From Comamonas resistens (GTDB taxonomy: Bacteria; Pseudomonadota; Gammaproteobacteria; Burkholderiales; Burkholderiaceae_C): a stretch of DNA of 64,000 bases. Position 1 is the stretch's first letter. Each line of letters begins with the position of its first letter. The stretch is from the NCBI RefSeq assembly GCF_030064165.1, contig NZ_CP125947.1, forward strand, positions 3,224,001 to 3,288,000. The letters are read 5' to 3'. A program made the translations under genes and the position numbers. Positions 36,016 to 45,320 of the stretch are shown one piece after another. Under the pieces are notes generated by a model. It was not told the origin of the DNA, did not search any database, and worked only from the letters and a program-made list of their open reading frames with translations.

Positions 36016-36948
36016 TTACTTGTAGGTATCCAGTGCCGAGTAGTCGTGGTAACGGTCGATGCGCACATCGTCCAGCACCGCCAGCGCATCGGGCGTCAGC
36101 ACCGCCAGCGAGCAGTACAGCGAGATCAGATAGGAGCTGATGGCCTGATCGTTGATGCCCATGAAGCGCACGGACAGACCCGGGCTTTGCTCGCCCGCCA
36201 GACCCGGCTGGAACAGGCCCACCACGCCCTGGCGGCGATCGCCCACGCGCAGCAGGATGATGCTGCTCTTGCCATCGGCCACGGGAATCTTGTCCGAGGG
36301 AATCAGCGGCACACCGCGCCAGGTGATGAACTGGCTGCCAAACAGGCTCACCGTGGGTGGCGGCGTGCCACGGCGCGTGGCTTCGCGGCCAAAGGCCGCA
36401 ATCGTCAGCGGGTGGGCCAGGAAGAAGGCAGGTTCCTTCCACACCTTGGTCAGCAACTCGTCCAGGTCGTCGGGGGTGGGCGCGCCGCCGTCGTTCAGGG
36501 GGAAGATGCGCTGCTCGTCCGTCACCTGCGCCAGCAGACCATAGGAGGCGTTGTTGATCAGCTCGCTTTCCTGGTTCTCCTTGATGGTTTCTATGGTCAG
36601 GCGCAACTGTTCCTTGATCTGGTCGTGCGGGCTGCTGTACAGATCGGAGATGCGCGTATGCACATCGAGCACCGTGGAGACCGCATTCAGGAAATACTCT
36701 CGCGGCGCTTCGTCGTAATCCACAAAGGTGCGCGGCAGCTGGTTTTCAAACTGCTTGGCCGTGCAGGTGACTTTGATGTCCTCGGGGTTCCTGACCTGAT
36801 TGACGCGGTAGATACCCGCTTCCACCGGCACCCACTGCAGCAGATGGGTGAGCCAGCGAGGCGTGATGGTGGCCAGCTGAGGCGCGGTCTTGGTAGCGTT
36901 GGCAAGTTGGCGGGCGGCGTTGTCGCCCAGAGTGTGCAAGGTTGTCAT
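36016..36948 (-). CDS. Family 2A encapsulin shell protein (SrpI-like)
   Basis: 310 residues with the HK97-type fold of family 2A encapsulins, without a cyclic-nucleotide-binding insert: IKVTCTAKQFENQLPRTFVD, REYFLNAVSTVLDVHTRISD, WKEPAFFLAHPLTIAAFGRE, VRFMGINDQAISSYLISLYC. Such shells form icosahedral nanocompartments that hold a cysteine desulfurase and store elemental sulfur in Synechococcus and Acinetobacter. It sits 90 bp before its cargo gene and 51 bp after epsC. Long plus-strand open frames here are antisense shadows. Confidence 0.93.
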   Translation of the reverse strand: MTTLHTLGDNAARQLANATKTAPQLATITPRWLTHLLQWVPVEAGIYRVNQVRNPEDIKVTCTAKQFENQLPRTFVDYDEAPREYFLNAVSTVLDVHTRISDLYSSPHDQIKEQLRLTIETIKENQESELINNASYGLLAQVTDEQRIFPLNDGGAPTPDDLDELLTKVWKEPAFFLAHPLTIAAFGREATRRGTPPPTVSLFGSQFITWRGVPLIPSDKIPVADGKSSIILLRVGDRRQGVVGLFQPGLAGEQSPGLSVRFMGINDQAISSYLISLYCSLAVLTPDALAVLDDVRIDRYHDYSALDTYK

Positions 36949-36999
36949 GAAGCTTGGTTACAGCGGTTGGGAGAACGGGTTGGGAAAAATCTTGAAAGC

Positions 37000-37935
37000 T
37001 CAGGCCGCAGCGGGCAGCGGATGGACTTTTTCCACCGGGCTGGTCTGGGAGACATGGGTTTGCGGCGGCACGTCCTGCGTGACCCAGACATTGCCGCCGA
37101 TGACGGCACCACGGCCAATCGTGATGCGGCCCAGAATCGTGGCGCCGGCATAGATCACCACGTCGTCCTGCACGACGGGATGGCGCGGCCAGCCTTTTTG
37201 CAGATGGCCCTGGGCATCGCGCGGAAAGCGCTTGGCCCCCAGAGTCACCGCCTGGTAGATGCGCACATTGCGGCCAATCACCGCCGTCTCGCCCACCACC
37301 ACGCCGGTGCCGTGGTCGATGAAGCAGCCCGCGCCAATGCGTGCGCCGGGGTGGATGTCTATGCCCGTCTGGCCATGGGCCAGCTCGGCCACCATGCGCG
37401 CCAGCAGCGGCAGCTCCAGCCGGTACAGCACATGGGCAATGCGGTGATGGATCAGCGCCAGCACGCCGGGGTAGCTGAGCACGACTTCGTCCACACTCTG
37501 CGCCGCCGGGTCGCCATGAAAGGCAGCCAGCACATCCACATCCAGCAGCTTGCGCAGACCGGGCAGCTCCCTGGCAAATTCGTGCACGGCCTTGGCGGCA
37601 CGCAGCTCATGGGCACGCTCGCTGTGTTCGCTATCGCGGTCACCGTCCTGGCGGGCGCGGTAGCGCAGCTCGATACGGGCCTGGTCCTGCAACGTCTGCA
37701 AGGCGGTATCCAGCGTGTGGCCGATATAAAAGTCTTCGCTGGACTGGCGCAGCTCGGTCGGCCCCAGGCGCAATGGATAGAGCACGCCCTTGAGCGACTC
37801 TATGGCCTGCGTCACCGCGTCCCGCGAAGGAAACTCACGCTGAGCCGTATCGGTGCGGCCCTGCTGTACACGCCACTGCTCGCGCACCTGGCGCAGCTCG
37901 GCAACGATTTCGGGGATGGGAAAGTCACTCATCAT
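37000..37935 (-). CDS. epsC: Serine O-acetyltransferase EpsC/SrpH-type
   Basis: 311 residues. A long helical N-terminus is followed by the left-handed beta-helix of hexapeptide repeats (TGIDIHPGARIGAGCFIDHG, VVVGETAVIGRNVRIYQAV, TLGAKRF, GATILGRITIGRGAVIG) with catalytic His in DIHPG and DHGT. It makes O-acetylserine, the precursor of cysteine, and so feeds the encapsulated desulfurase. Two start codons occur (ATGATG); the second (37932) has better spacing to AGAGG. EpsC/SrpH type, not CysE, as in the plasmid srp locus of cyanobacteria. Confidence 0.9.
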   Translation of the reverse strand: MMSDFPIPEIVAELRQVREQWRVQQGRTDTAQREFPSRDAVTQAIESLKGVLYPLRLGPTELRQSSEDFYIGHTLDTALQTLQDQARIELRYRARQDGDRDSEHSERAHELRAAKAVHEFARELPGLRKLLDVDVLAAFHGDPAAQSVDEVVLSYPGVLALIHHRIAHVLYRLELPLLARMVAELAHGQTGIDIHPGARIGAGCFIDHGTGVVVGETAVIGRNVRIYQAVTLGAKRFPRDAQGHLQKGWPRHPVVQDDVVIYAGATILGRITIGRGAVIGGNVWVTQDVPPQTHVSQTSPVEKVHPLPAAA

Positions 37936-38021
37936 TCACCTCTTTTCAGAGTCAAAACAGCCCACAACGCTTTCTCTCAAAGCGCTGACAGCTACTATTT
38001 TTGAAATTCAAAAAACCGTTA

Positions 38022-38135
38022 TGGCTTGAAAACCGGCGTGCCCCAAGTCAGAGACGGCCAGCAAGGGCCGCCCCGCAGCCAAGGCCGTCGTCCCCTTCAG
38101 GGGGAAGCCGCGCAGCGGCTCAGGGGGCTCAATCC
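38022..38135. repeat. GC-rich dispersed intergenic repeat, copy 3 (minus orientation)
   Basis: Reads on the minus strand as GAGCCCCCTGAGCCGCTGCG, CTTCCCCCTGAAGGGG, GACGACGGCC and a tail ending in CACGCCGGTTTTCAAG. It fills the space between the rhodanese and epsC genes. Confidence 0.7.
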
Positions 38136-38617
38136 TGCACCCAGGGCAAGCCGTGGAAGCGCCAGCCATCGCCTTTGCCGCGGTGCTGGGCCTCGTCCAG
38201 CTCGCCTTCAAAGCCTTCGCTGATATTGAAGACATGGGCCAGACCGGCCTTGGCCGCTTCCTGCGCAGCCAGTGTGGAGCGCTTGCCGCTGCGGCACAGC
38301 AGCAAGGCGATGGGGGGAACATTCGGCTGGGCACCCCCCTCCTGCGTCCGCCTTGCCAGCAGTGCCGTCAGTTCACGCACAAAACGCGGGTTGCGCGACA
38401 GTGCCGTACCCGTAGCCCAGGGTACATGGGCGCTGCCAGGCACATGACCCACAAACTTGCGCTCTTCGGCGGTGCGTACATCGACCAGCAGGGCCAGGCC
38501 CTGCTCCACCAGTTGCCAGGCCTCACGCGGGGGGATGGAGCCGGCAAATGACAAGCCTTGCGCCGCGGCCTGAGCCGCAGCTTCTTTCAGCGCGGGAAGG
38601 TTGGAGACATCTGTCAT
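38129..38617 (-). CDS. Rhodanese-like sulfurtransferase
   Basis: 162 residues with a rhodanese domain: LALLVDVRTAEERKFVGHVP, SAHVPWATG, and the active-site loop ALLLCRSGKRSTLAAQEA with Cys in CRSGKR, then VFNISEGFEGELDEA. Rhodaneses move sulfane sulfur and often appear beside family 2A encapsulins. The start at 38617 lacks a clear ribosome site; ATG at 38650 is an alternative. It is between cysB and epsC. Confidence 0.85.
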   Translation of the reverse strand: MTDVSNLPALKEAAAQAAAQGLSFAGSIPPREAWQLVEQGLALLVDVRTAEERKFVGHVPGSAHVPWATGTALSRNPRFVRELTALLARRTQEGGAQPNVPPIALLLCRSGKRSTLAAQEAAKAGLAHVFNISEGFEGELDEAQHRGKGDGWRFHGLPWVQD

Positions 38618-38714
38618 GACTGATTCATCTAAAGAATTCAATGAGCTCATGCTGCGCCCAATAAGACATTCCAACAACGAACAAAAATCAGATTGCTTAT
38701 GCGAAAAACAAGGA

Positions 38715-39647
38715 TCAAACCGCTTCTAACTGCACGGCCTCACGAACCACCTCGGCGGTCAGCGTGGGCACAAAGCTTTCAATGAAGGCATAGGCATAGC
38801 CGCGCAGCCAGGCACCGCGGCGCAATGCCAGCCGCGTCAGATTGACTTCGAACAGATGACGCGCGTCGATGGCATGCAGATGGCGGTCACGCTCGGCATC
38901 AAAAGCGATGGACGCGATGATGCCCACGCCCATGCCCAGTTCCACATAGGTCTTGACCACATCGGCATCCATGGCGGTCAGCACCACATCGGGTGCCAGC
39001 CCTGCCTTCGCAAACGCCTTGTCGATATGGGCGCGGCCCGTGTAGCCCTGCTCGTAGGTGATGATGGGATGACACGCCAGCGCCTGCAGCGACACGGGGC
39101 CGGGCTCATCGAGCAAGGGATGGCCCGGCGGCACCACAATGCTGTGCGACCAACGGTAGCAGGGCAAGGTGGCCAGTTGCTCGTAACTGCCCAGCGCCTC
39201 GGTGGCCACGCCGATATCGGCTTCGCCCGAGATCAGCATTTCGGCCACCTGGCGCGGCGAGCCCTGGTGCAGATGCAAGGACACCTGGGGGTACAGCGCA
39301 CGAAAGTCGCGCACCACCTGCGGCAGCGCATAGCGCGCCTGGGAATGGGTGGCGGCAATCGACAGGCAGCCCTGCTCGCTGGCCCGAAAATCCTCGCCGG
39401 CACGGCGCAGATTGTCGGCTTCGAGCAGCATGCGCTCGACGATGGGCAGCAAGGTCGTTCCCGGCGGTGTCAGCCCCGTCAGTCGCTTGCCCGCGCGCAC
39501 AAAGATGTCGATGCCCAGCTCATCCTCCAGCTCCCGAATCTGCCGGCTCACGCCTGGCTGGGAGGTATGGAGCATGGCTGCCACTTCGGTGAGATTGAAA
39601 CCCCGTCGCACGGCCTCGCGCACGGATCGCAGTTGCTGAAAATTCAT
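38715..39647 (-). CDS. cysB: CysB-type LysR regulator of sulfur assimilation
   Basis: 310 residues. The N-terminus MNFQQLRSVREAVRRGFNLT, then EVAAMLHTSQPGVSRQIREL, is the CysB/Cbl DNA-binding domain; the effector domain carries ATHSQARYALPQVV (thiosulfate or O-acetylserine site) and TYEQGYTGRAHIDKAFA. It should respond to N-acetylserine and control the sulfur genes on both sides. The ATG at 39647 has no ribosome site; a hairpin lies just before it. A longer frame to 39890 is antisense to ssuB and rejected. Confidence 0.9.
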   Translation of the reverse strand: MNFQQLRSVREAVRRGFNLTEVAAMLHTSQPGVSRQIRELEDELGIDIFVRAGKRLTGLTPPGTTLLPIVERMLLEADNLRRAGEDFRASEQGCLSIAATHSQARYALPQVVRDFRALYPQVSLHLHQGSPRQVAEMLISGEADIGVATEALGSYEQLATLPCYRWSHSIVVPPGHPLLDEPGPVSLQALACHPIITYEQGYTGRAHIDKAFAKAGLAPDVVLTAMDADVVKTYVELGMGVGIIASIAFDAERDRHLHAIDARHLFEVNLTRLALRRGAWLRGYAYAFIESFVPTLTAEVVREAVQLEAV

Positions 39648-39655
39648 TTTTTGAT

Positions 39656-39690
39656 AGCTGCTGACGCTTTCTCCTCTTGCGTCAGCAGCT
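39656..39690 (-). other. Perfect hairpin just upstream of cysB
   Basis: AGCTGCTGACGC and GCGTCAGCAGCT form a 12-bp perfect stem with an 11-nt loop that holds, on the minus strand, AAGAGGAGAAA. It lies 9 bases before the cysB ATG. It belongs to the ATAGCTGCT repeat family and may affect ribosome loading. Confidence 0.7.
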
Positions 39691-39708
39691 GTTTTCTCTT
39701 GTTTTCTA

Positions 39709-40716
39709 TCAGATCGCCCAGCGCAGCCCTGTCGCGGGTACGCCGGGCCAGCTGTCCTGGGTAGGAGCCTGGGCCACATCGGTCTCGGGCTTTTGCAGCA
39801 CGCGGTCCAGAATGCGGGTCTCCAGCGCCGCAAAGCGTGCATCGCCATGCACGCGCGGGCGCGGCAGGTCGATGCGCTCGTCGAGTGCAATGCGGCCGTC
39901 CTCGATCAGCACCACACGGTCTGCCAGGGCCACGGCCTCCTGCACGTCGTGGGTGACCAGCAAGGCCGTGAATCCGCGGCTGCGCCACAGACCTTCGATC
40001 AGCCTGTGCATCTCGATGCGCGTAAGCGCATCCAGCGCGCCCAGGGGCTCATCGAGCAGCAGCAGGCGCGGCTGGTGCACCAGGGCCCGCGCCAGGGCCA
40101 CACGCTGGCGCTGGCCGCCAGACAGGCGCGCGGGCCATTCCTTCTCGCGGTCGGCCAGGCCGACCTGGGCCAGTACCTCGCGCCCTCTTTCGCGTGCCGA
40201 AGCAGGCAGGCCCAGAATCACGTTGTCCAGCACCCGCAGCCAGGGCAGCAGGCGCGCATCCTGAAACATGATGCGCGTGTCTTTCTTGGCCACTCTGGCC
40301 TCATGTGCATCCCCGCCATCCGCCAGCACCTGGCCGTCGCTGGCTTCTTCCAGCCCCGCCACCAGCCGCAGCAAGGTGGACTTGCCGCAGCCGCTGCGCC
40401 CCACGATGGCAATGAACTCTCCGGGTTGCACATCAAGCTGCACCTGCTTGAGCACCTCGCGCTCGCCATAGCGCTTGGTCAGCTGCCGGGTCTGCAGATG
40501 CACGCCGGGCAACTGGCTGCGCTCGGCCAGCGCAGCTGCCCTGACCTCGCCCGCCTGCTCCTGCTCTGCCTCCCCGGTCTTGCCCCGCTGCTTGTCGCCC
40601 GCCAGCAAGGCCTCGGTCTCTTCCCACGATGCCTCCCAGGCCACCAGCGGCCGCCGCGCATTCATGGTTCCGGCACTGACCAGAGACTGCGTCAAACGAT
40701 TCCACAAATTGCCCAT
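39709..40716 (-). CDS. ssuB: Aliphatic sulfonate ABC transporter ATP-binding protein SsuB with extra N-terminal domain
   Basis: 335 residues, about 70 longer than usual SsuB. The ATPase part has Walker [18 protein letters not shown], signature [18 protein letters not shown] and Walker [13 protein letters not shown]. The N-terminal 40 residues ([20 protein letters not shown], then [20 protein letters not shown]) are a separate segment also found as a stand-alone 67-residue protein at 45969. CAGGAG lies before ATG 40716. It is the last transporter gene before cysB. Confidence 0.9.
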   Translation of the reverse strand: MGNLWNRLTQSLVSAGTMNARRPLVAWEASWEETEALLAGDKQRGKTGEAEQEQAGEVRAAALAERSQLPGVHLQTRQLTKRYGEREVLKQVQLDVQPGEFIAIVGRSGCGKSTLLRLVAGLEEASDGQVLADGGDAHEARVAKKDTRIMFQDARLLPWLRVLDNVILGLPASARERGREVLAQVGLADREKEWPARLSGGQRQRVALARALVHQPRLLLLDEPLGALDALTRIEMHRLIEGLWRSRGFTALLVTHDVQEAVALADRVVLIEDGRIALDERIDLPRPRVHGDARFAALETRILDRVLQKPETDVAQAPTQDSWPGVPATGLRWAI

Positions 40717-40779
40717 CACAAACTCCTGTCTTTTCTGTTCAAAACTGGCGCAGCACATGTGCGTGACAGCGAGCAAGCG

Positions 40780-40851
40780 CCGCCGCGCAGCGAGGCTGTC
40801 GTCCCCCTCCCGAAGAGAGAGGGGGAAGCGGCAAAGCCGCTCAGGGGGAGG
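40780..40851. repeat. GC-rich dispersed intergenic repeat, copy 4 (minus orientation)
   Basis: Between ssuC and ssuB, on the minus strand: CCTCCCCCTGAGCGGCTTTG, CCCCCTCTCTCTTCGGGAGG, then GACGACAGCCTCGCTGCGCG. Same family as the copies at 56104 and 57175. Confidence 0.75.
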
Positions 40852-41688
40852 CTACTGATACCCCGGATGCCAGCGCAGCCACCAGCGCTCCAGCCCACGG
40901 GCAAACAGATCGGCCAGCTTGCCCAGGATCGCGTAGAGCAAGATGCCCACCAGCACCACATCGGTCTGCAGAAACTCGCGGGCATTCATGGTCAGATAGC
41001 CGATGCCGGACTGGGCCGAGATGGTCTCGGCCACGATCAGGATCACCCACATCAGGCCCAGCGAAAAACGCAGACCCACGAGAATGGAAGACAGTGCGCC
41101 GGGCAGCACGATGTCGCGGTACAGCTGCCAACGCGTGAGGCCGTAGCTTTTGCCCATCTCGATCAGTCCCGGGTCCACATTGCGGATGCCGTGAAAGGTG
41201 TTCAGGTAGATGGGAAAGAACACCGAGATGCTGATCAGAAACAGCTTGGCCGACTCGTCGATGCCGAACCACAGGATGACCAGTGGAATCAGCGCCAGCG
41301 CGGGAATGTTGCGCACCATCTGGATGGTGGAGTCCAGCAGCGTCTCGGCCCAGCGCAGCGATCCCGTGAGCAGGCCCAGCAGCAGCCCGGCGCTGCCGCC
41401 AATGGCCAGGCCTGCCAGGGCGCGCCCGGCACTGACCTTGACATGGGTCCACAGCTCGCCAGACTCGGCCAGCGCCCAGGCCGCACGCAGTACATCCAGC
41501 GGCGCGGGCAGTACCCGCGTGGACAGCCAGCCATGGGCCGACGCCGCCTGCCAGACGGCAATCAGCGCCAGCGGCACCAACCAGGGCAGCAGCCGCAGGC
41601 TGACCTGCCGCGCGAACAGCTCCAGGCGCGGCGTGGCCGCAACGACCTGATCCGAGGGTTTCAGGGCCAGAGTTTGAATTTCGCTCAT
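40852..41688 (-). CDS. ssuC: Aliphatic sulfonate ABC transporter permease SsuC
   Basis: 278 residues, about six helices, with the permease coupling region IEMGKSYGLTRWQLYRDIVL and PGALSSILVGLRFSLGLMW. It forms the membrane channel for alkanesulfonates with SsuB and the SsuA receptors. The ATG at 41688 begins MSEIQTLALKP; the frame up to 41922 is antisense shadow. It overlaps none of its neighbours; ssuD ends 11 bp upstream. Confidence 0.9.
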   Translation of the reverse strand: MSEIQTLALKPSDQVVAATPRLELFARQVSLRLLPWLVPLALIAVWQAASAHGWLSTRVLPAPLDVLRAAWALAESGELWTHVKVSAGRALAGLAIGGSAGLLLGLLTGSLRWAETLLDSTIQMVRNIPALALIPLVILWFGIDESAKLFLISISVFFPIYLNTFHGIRNVDPGLIEMGKSYGLTRWQLYRDIVLPGALSSILVGLRFSLGLMWVILIVAETISAQSGIGYLTMNAREFLQTDVVLVGILLYAILGKLADLFARGLERWWLRWHPGYQ

Positions 41689-41698
41689 ATTCAATCCT

Positions 41699-43003
41699 TC
41701 AGCTTTGCGAGACTCGGACCGTTTCGCGCGACGCAGCGGCGCTCGGCACGGCGCCCCCCGGCGTATCGACGCCCGGTGCATAAAGATTGGCCACGGTTTC
41801 ACCAAACGGGCCGCCGGGGTTGCCGCCGCCCAGCTTCTGCCGCACGTTGACGGGCAGCAGCGGGAAGACCAGCTCGGCAAAGCGATAGGCTTCTTCGAGG
41901 TGCGGATAGCCCGAAAGCACAAAAGTGTCTATGCCCAGATCGGCGTACTCCGTGATGCGATCGGCCACGGTCTGGGCACTGCCCACCAGGGCCGTGCCCG
42001 CGCCGCCACGCACCAGGCCTACACCGGCCCAGAGATTGGGGCTGATCTCCAGGTCCTCGCGGGTACGCCCAATCGCCGACGGGCCGCCCCTAGGCGATTG
42101 AGCCCCCTCGGGGGGCAGCGAGGACGCGTCAGTGCCGAGCGTGGGGGCTTTGTTTCTCGCCCTCGCATGCAGCTGCGCCATGCGGCGCTGGCCTTCGGAG
42201 TCCATGCGCGCGAACGCGGCCTGGGCCTGCACCACGGTCTCGTCCTTGAGGCGGCTGATCAATCGCTCGGCATCAGCCCACGCTTCCTCGTCGGTCTCGC
42301 GCACGATCACATGCAGGCGAATACCGAACTTGACGCTGCGGCCATGACGCGCAGCCTTCTCGCGCACATCGGCAATCTTCTTGGCGACTTCTGCCGGTGG
42401 CTCACCCCAGGTCAGATAGGCATCGACCTGCTCCGCCGCCAGATCATGGGCCGCTGCCGACGAGCCACCGAAATACACGGGCGGATAAGGCTTTTGCAGC
42501 GGCGGGAACAGCAGCTTGGCGCCCTTGACACTCAGATGCTGGCCTTCGAAATCCAGCGACTTGCCTTCGTGGCTGCGCGCCAGAATTTCACGCCAGATCC
42601 TGATGAACTCGGCCGACTGCTCATAGCGCGTGGCATGGTCGAGGAAAACGCCATCGCCTTCGAGTTCGGCCTGATCGCCGCCCGTGACCAGATTGATCAG
42701 CAGGCGTCCCTCGGAGAGACGGTCAAAGCTGGCCGCCATGCGCGCCGCCAGGCTGGGCTGGTGCAGGCCGGGGCGCACGGCCACCAGAAACTTGAGGCGT
42801 TTGGTTACGGGCAGCAGGCTGGAAGCCACCACCCAGGGGTCTTCGCAGGAACGGCCCGTGGGAATCAGCACCCCTTCGTAGCCCAGGCTGTCGGCAGCAA
42901 TGGCGACCTGCTTGATGTAGTCATGGCTGAGCTGGCGCGCGCCTTCGCCGGTGCCCAGATAGCGCGAATCGCCGTGGGTGGGAATGAACCAGAAAACTTG
43001 CAT
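41699..43003 (-). CDS. ssuD: FMNH2-dependent alkanesulfonate monooxygenase SsuD with a repeat-derived insertion
   Basis: 434 residues. The SsuD fold of the luciferase superfamily is clear: [94 protein letters not shown]. It releases sulfite from alkanesulfonates using FMNH2 from SsuE. Compared with E. coli SsuD (381 residues), it has an extra segment of about 35 residues (280-314) encoded by GC-rich repeat sequence, and a longer C-terminal tail. The start ATG at 43003 has a strong site before it. Confidence 0.92.
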   Translation of the reverse strand: MQVFWFIPTHGDSRYLGTGEGARQLSHDYIKQVAIAADSLGYEGVLIPTGRSCEDPWVVASSLLPVTKRLKFLVAVRPGLHQPSLAARMAASFDRLSEGRLLINLVTGGDQAELEGDGVFLDHATRYEQSAEFIRIWREILARSHEGKSLDFEGQHLSVKGAKLLFPPLQKPYPPVYFGGSSAAAHDLAAEQVDAYLTWGEPPAEVAKKIADVREKAARHGRSVKFGIRLHVIVRETDEEAWADAERLISRLKDETVVQAQAAFARMDSEGQRRMAQLHARARNKAPTLGTDASSLPPEGAQSPRGGPSAIGRTREDLEISPNLWAGVGLVRGGAGTALVGSAQTVADRITEYADLGIDTFVLSGYPHLEEAYRFAELVFPLLPVNVRQKLGGGNPGGPFGETVANLYAPGVDTPGGAVPSAAASRETVRVSQS

Positions 43004-43014
43004 GAAATCTCTCC

Positions 43015-44079
43015 TCAAACCTTGGGGGTTGCCGCCTGGGCAAGTGCAGGGCCGGACTGGCCATAACTCGCGTATTCCGCAGGCGTTGGCTGCCAGACGA
43101 TGTCGGCGACCTTGACCTGGCGCGGAATCACGCCCAGACGAAAAAACGCATCGGCCACGCGCTGCTGGTCGGCAACGATGGAGTTGCCCAGCAGCGTGGT
43201 TGGCGAGCTGGGCCGACGACCGATGAAGCGGCTCACCACATTGGCGTCGAGCCCGCTGAACGCGGCCACCAGTTGCACGGCCTCCTTGCGCGAGGTCTGC
43301 ACCAGTTGGTCGGCGCGTGTGAGTTCCTCGAACAAGGCCTTGATGACCTGCGGATGCCTGTCCACCAGAGGGCGCGAGGCCAGATAAAAGGAGTTGTTGC
43401 CCGTCAGGCCCTCACCGTTGCTGAGCACACGCGGGTGAATGCTCAATTCCGTGGCCGCGTAATACGGGTCCCAGATGGCCCAGGCATCGACGCTTTTGCG
43501 CTCGAAGGCCGCGCGTGCATCGGCCGGAGCCAGATACACGGGCTGAATATCGGTCCAGGCGATGCCGGCCTTGTCCAGAGCGCGCACCAGCAGATAGTGG
43601 GCGCTGGAGCCTTTTTGCAGTGCAATGCGCTTGCCTTTGAGGTCGGCCAGGTTTTGCAGCGTGGAGTCCGCAGGCACCAAGATGGCCGAGCTTTCGGGCT
43701 TGGGCGGCTCGGCCCCCACATAGCGCAGCTCCTTGCCGGCCGCCTGTGCAAACACGGGCGGCGTGTCCCCGGTCAGGCCGAAGTCCAGGCTGCCTGCCGA
43801 CAGCGCCTCCAGCAGCTGCGGGCCGGCAGGAAACTCCAGCCAGGTGACCTTGGTGCCGGGAAAACGCTTTTCCAGCACGCCATGCTGCTTGAGCACCACC
43901 AGATTGACGGCAGACTTCTGATAGCCCACACGCAGCTGGGCCGGCGCCCCGGCCACAGGATTGGTCTGGGCCCGGGCATAGTGAGAGGCCAGGGTCCAGC
44001 TGAATGCCGTCGTGCCCAGCAGCTGCAGCGCCTGGCGGCGGCCGCGATTGAAACGGGGGCGGGAGAGAGAAGAACTCAT
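43015..44079 (-). CDS. ssuA: Aliphatic sulfonate ABC transporter substrate-binding protein (SsuA-type)
   Basis: 354 residues with a Tat-like signal ([18 protein letters not shown]) and the SsuA fold: [39 protein letters not shown] (approximately), [40 protein letters not shown]. It is one of two neighbouring receptors. Start at 44079 ATG or 44085 GTG. The next gene upstream is a second receptor of the same family, about 36 percent alike by eye over the conserved core. Confidence 0.88.
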   Translation of the reverse strand: MSSSLSRPRFNRGRRQALQLLGTTAFSWTLASHYARAQTNPVAGAPAQLRVGYQKSAVNLVVLKQHGVLEKRFPGTKVTWLEFPAGPQLLEALSAGSLDFGLTGDTPPVFAQAAGKELRYVGAEPPKPESSAILVPADSTLQNLADLKGKRIALQKGSSAHYLLVRALDKAGIAWTDIQPVYLAPADARAAFERKSVDAWAIWDPYYAATELSIHPRVLSNGEGLTGNNSFYLASRPLVDRHPQVIKALFEELTRADQLVQTSRKEAVQLVAAFSGLDANVVSRFIGRRPSSPTTLLGNSIVADQQRVADAFFRLGVIPRQVKVADIVWQPTPAEYASYGQSGPALAQAATPKV

Positions 44080-44099
44080 GATCACAACTCTTTCAGGGT

Positions 44100-45122
44100 T
44101 CAGCGCGCGGCCACCAGGTCCACGGGCGCCGCATGCAGCAGGTTGAGCTTCTTGGGAATCAGCTTGAGATCGAAGAAGGTGTCGGCGATCTTTTGCTGCT
44201 CGGCCAGAATGTCGGCGTTGACGGCGCTGGTGCCGTAGCGTGCGCGGCTCAGGTACAGCTGGGTCACGGCGGGATCCAGGCCCAGAATCTGGGACAGCTC
44301 GGCGGCTGCCGCGCTCTGGTTCTTGGCGGCCCAGCTATCGATGGCGGCAATCTCCTCGATGGCAATGCGCAGCACATCGGCATTGCGGCTGGCAAAGTCA
44401 CGCGAGGTGAAGTAGTAGGCACGGTTGTTGACCACGCCTGTGGCATCGGCCAGCAAGCGCGCATCCAGCGACTTCTGGGCCGAAGCCAGGAAGGGATCCC
44501 AGATCACCCAGGCATCGACCGAGCCTTTTTCAAATGCGGCGCGTGCATCGGCCGGAGCCAGGAACACGGACTGCACATCGCCGTATTGCAGGCCGTGCTT
44601 TTCCAGCAGCTTGACCAGGAAGTAATGGACGTTGGAGCCCTTGTTATAGGCAACGCGCTTGCCCTTGAGGTCAGCCACCGAGCGTATGGGCGAGCCCTTG
44701 GGCACGATCACGGCCTCCAGGCCAGGGCGCGCCACGGTGGCACCCGCATAGACCAGGGGCGCACCAGCAGCCTGGGCAAAGATGGGCGGCGCCTCGCCCA
44801 CATCGCCGAAGTCTATGGAGCCGACATTGAGCGCCTCCAGTTGCACGGGGCCGGCATTGAATTCGACCCAGCGTACGGCCACTCCCAGCGGGGCCAGGCG
44901 CTTTTCCAGCGTGCCGCGTTTTTTGAGGATGGACAGCCAGCCTTTTTGGTGACCCACACGCAGGACGCGCTGGCCTGATTGCACGGCATTGCCGGGCTGG
45001 GCATGCAGGCGGCCGGCGGCCAGTGCCAGCGCCGACACGGCAGCCCCGGCCAGCCAGTGACGGCGCGTGGTGCTCAGCACTTGCGAAGATGCGGTGGAAG
45101 AAATGTGCTTGCTATCGGTCAT
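44100..45122 (-). CDS. Second aliphatic sulfonate ABC transporter substrate-binding protein
   Basis: 340 residues. Tat-like signal (TTRRHWLAGAAVSALALAAG), then VLRVGHQKGWLSILKKRGTL, VQLEALNVGSIDFGDVGEAP, LKGKRVAYNKGSNVHYFLVK. It matches the SsuA group and carries the same DAWVIWDPF type motif as its neighbour. Two receptors for one permease would widen the range of sulfonates taken up. Start at 45122 (MTDSKHIS); an upstream frame to 45152 is not supported. Confidence 0.88.
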   Translation of the reverse strand: MTDSKHISSTASSQVLSTTRRHWLAGAAVSALALAAGRLHAQPGNAVQSGQRVLRVGHQKGWLSILKKRGTLEKRLAPLGVAVRWVEFNAGPVQLEALNVGSIDFGDVGEAPPIFAQAAGAPLVYAGATVARPGLEAVIVPKGSPIRSVADLKGKRVAYNKGSNVHYFLVKLLEKHGLQYGDVQSVFLAPADARAAFEKGSVDAWVIWDPFLASAQKSLDARLLADATGVVNNRAYYFTSRDFASRNADVLRIAIEEIAAIDSWAAKNQSAAAAELSQILGLDPAVTQLYLSRARYGTSAVNADILAEQQKIADTFFDLKLIPKKLNLLHAAPVDLVAAR

Positions 45123-45320
45123 GAAAATCAATCCAGGGAATTCGCAGTCCACACATTGCTGGCACTTCTCATAACTGATCCAGACCTGATTTCAGGCGTA
45201 GAGCGGCCATCACAGTGCGGAGACTGCTATCAAAACAAAGACTTTGGAAAATCGGGTTCGCCCAATCCATGGGCCAGCGGGCAAAGACCTGGGCGGCCCT
45301 GCCGCCCTGCAGGTTCTTGT

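Noticed and set aside
36046..38004. A 652-codon open frame on the plus strand across the encapsulin and epsC region
   Set aside because: It is the antisense shadow of the shell and EpsC genes in high-GC DNA; it has no domain, while both minus-strand proteins have clear family motifs.
41705..43066. A 453-codon plus-strand frame opposite ssuD
   Set aside because: Shadow frame; the minus-strand SsuD has all family motifs.
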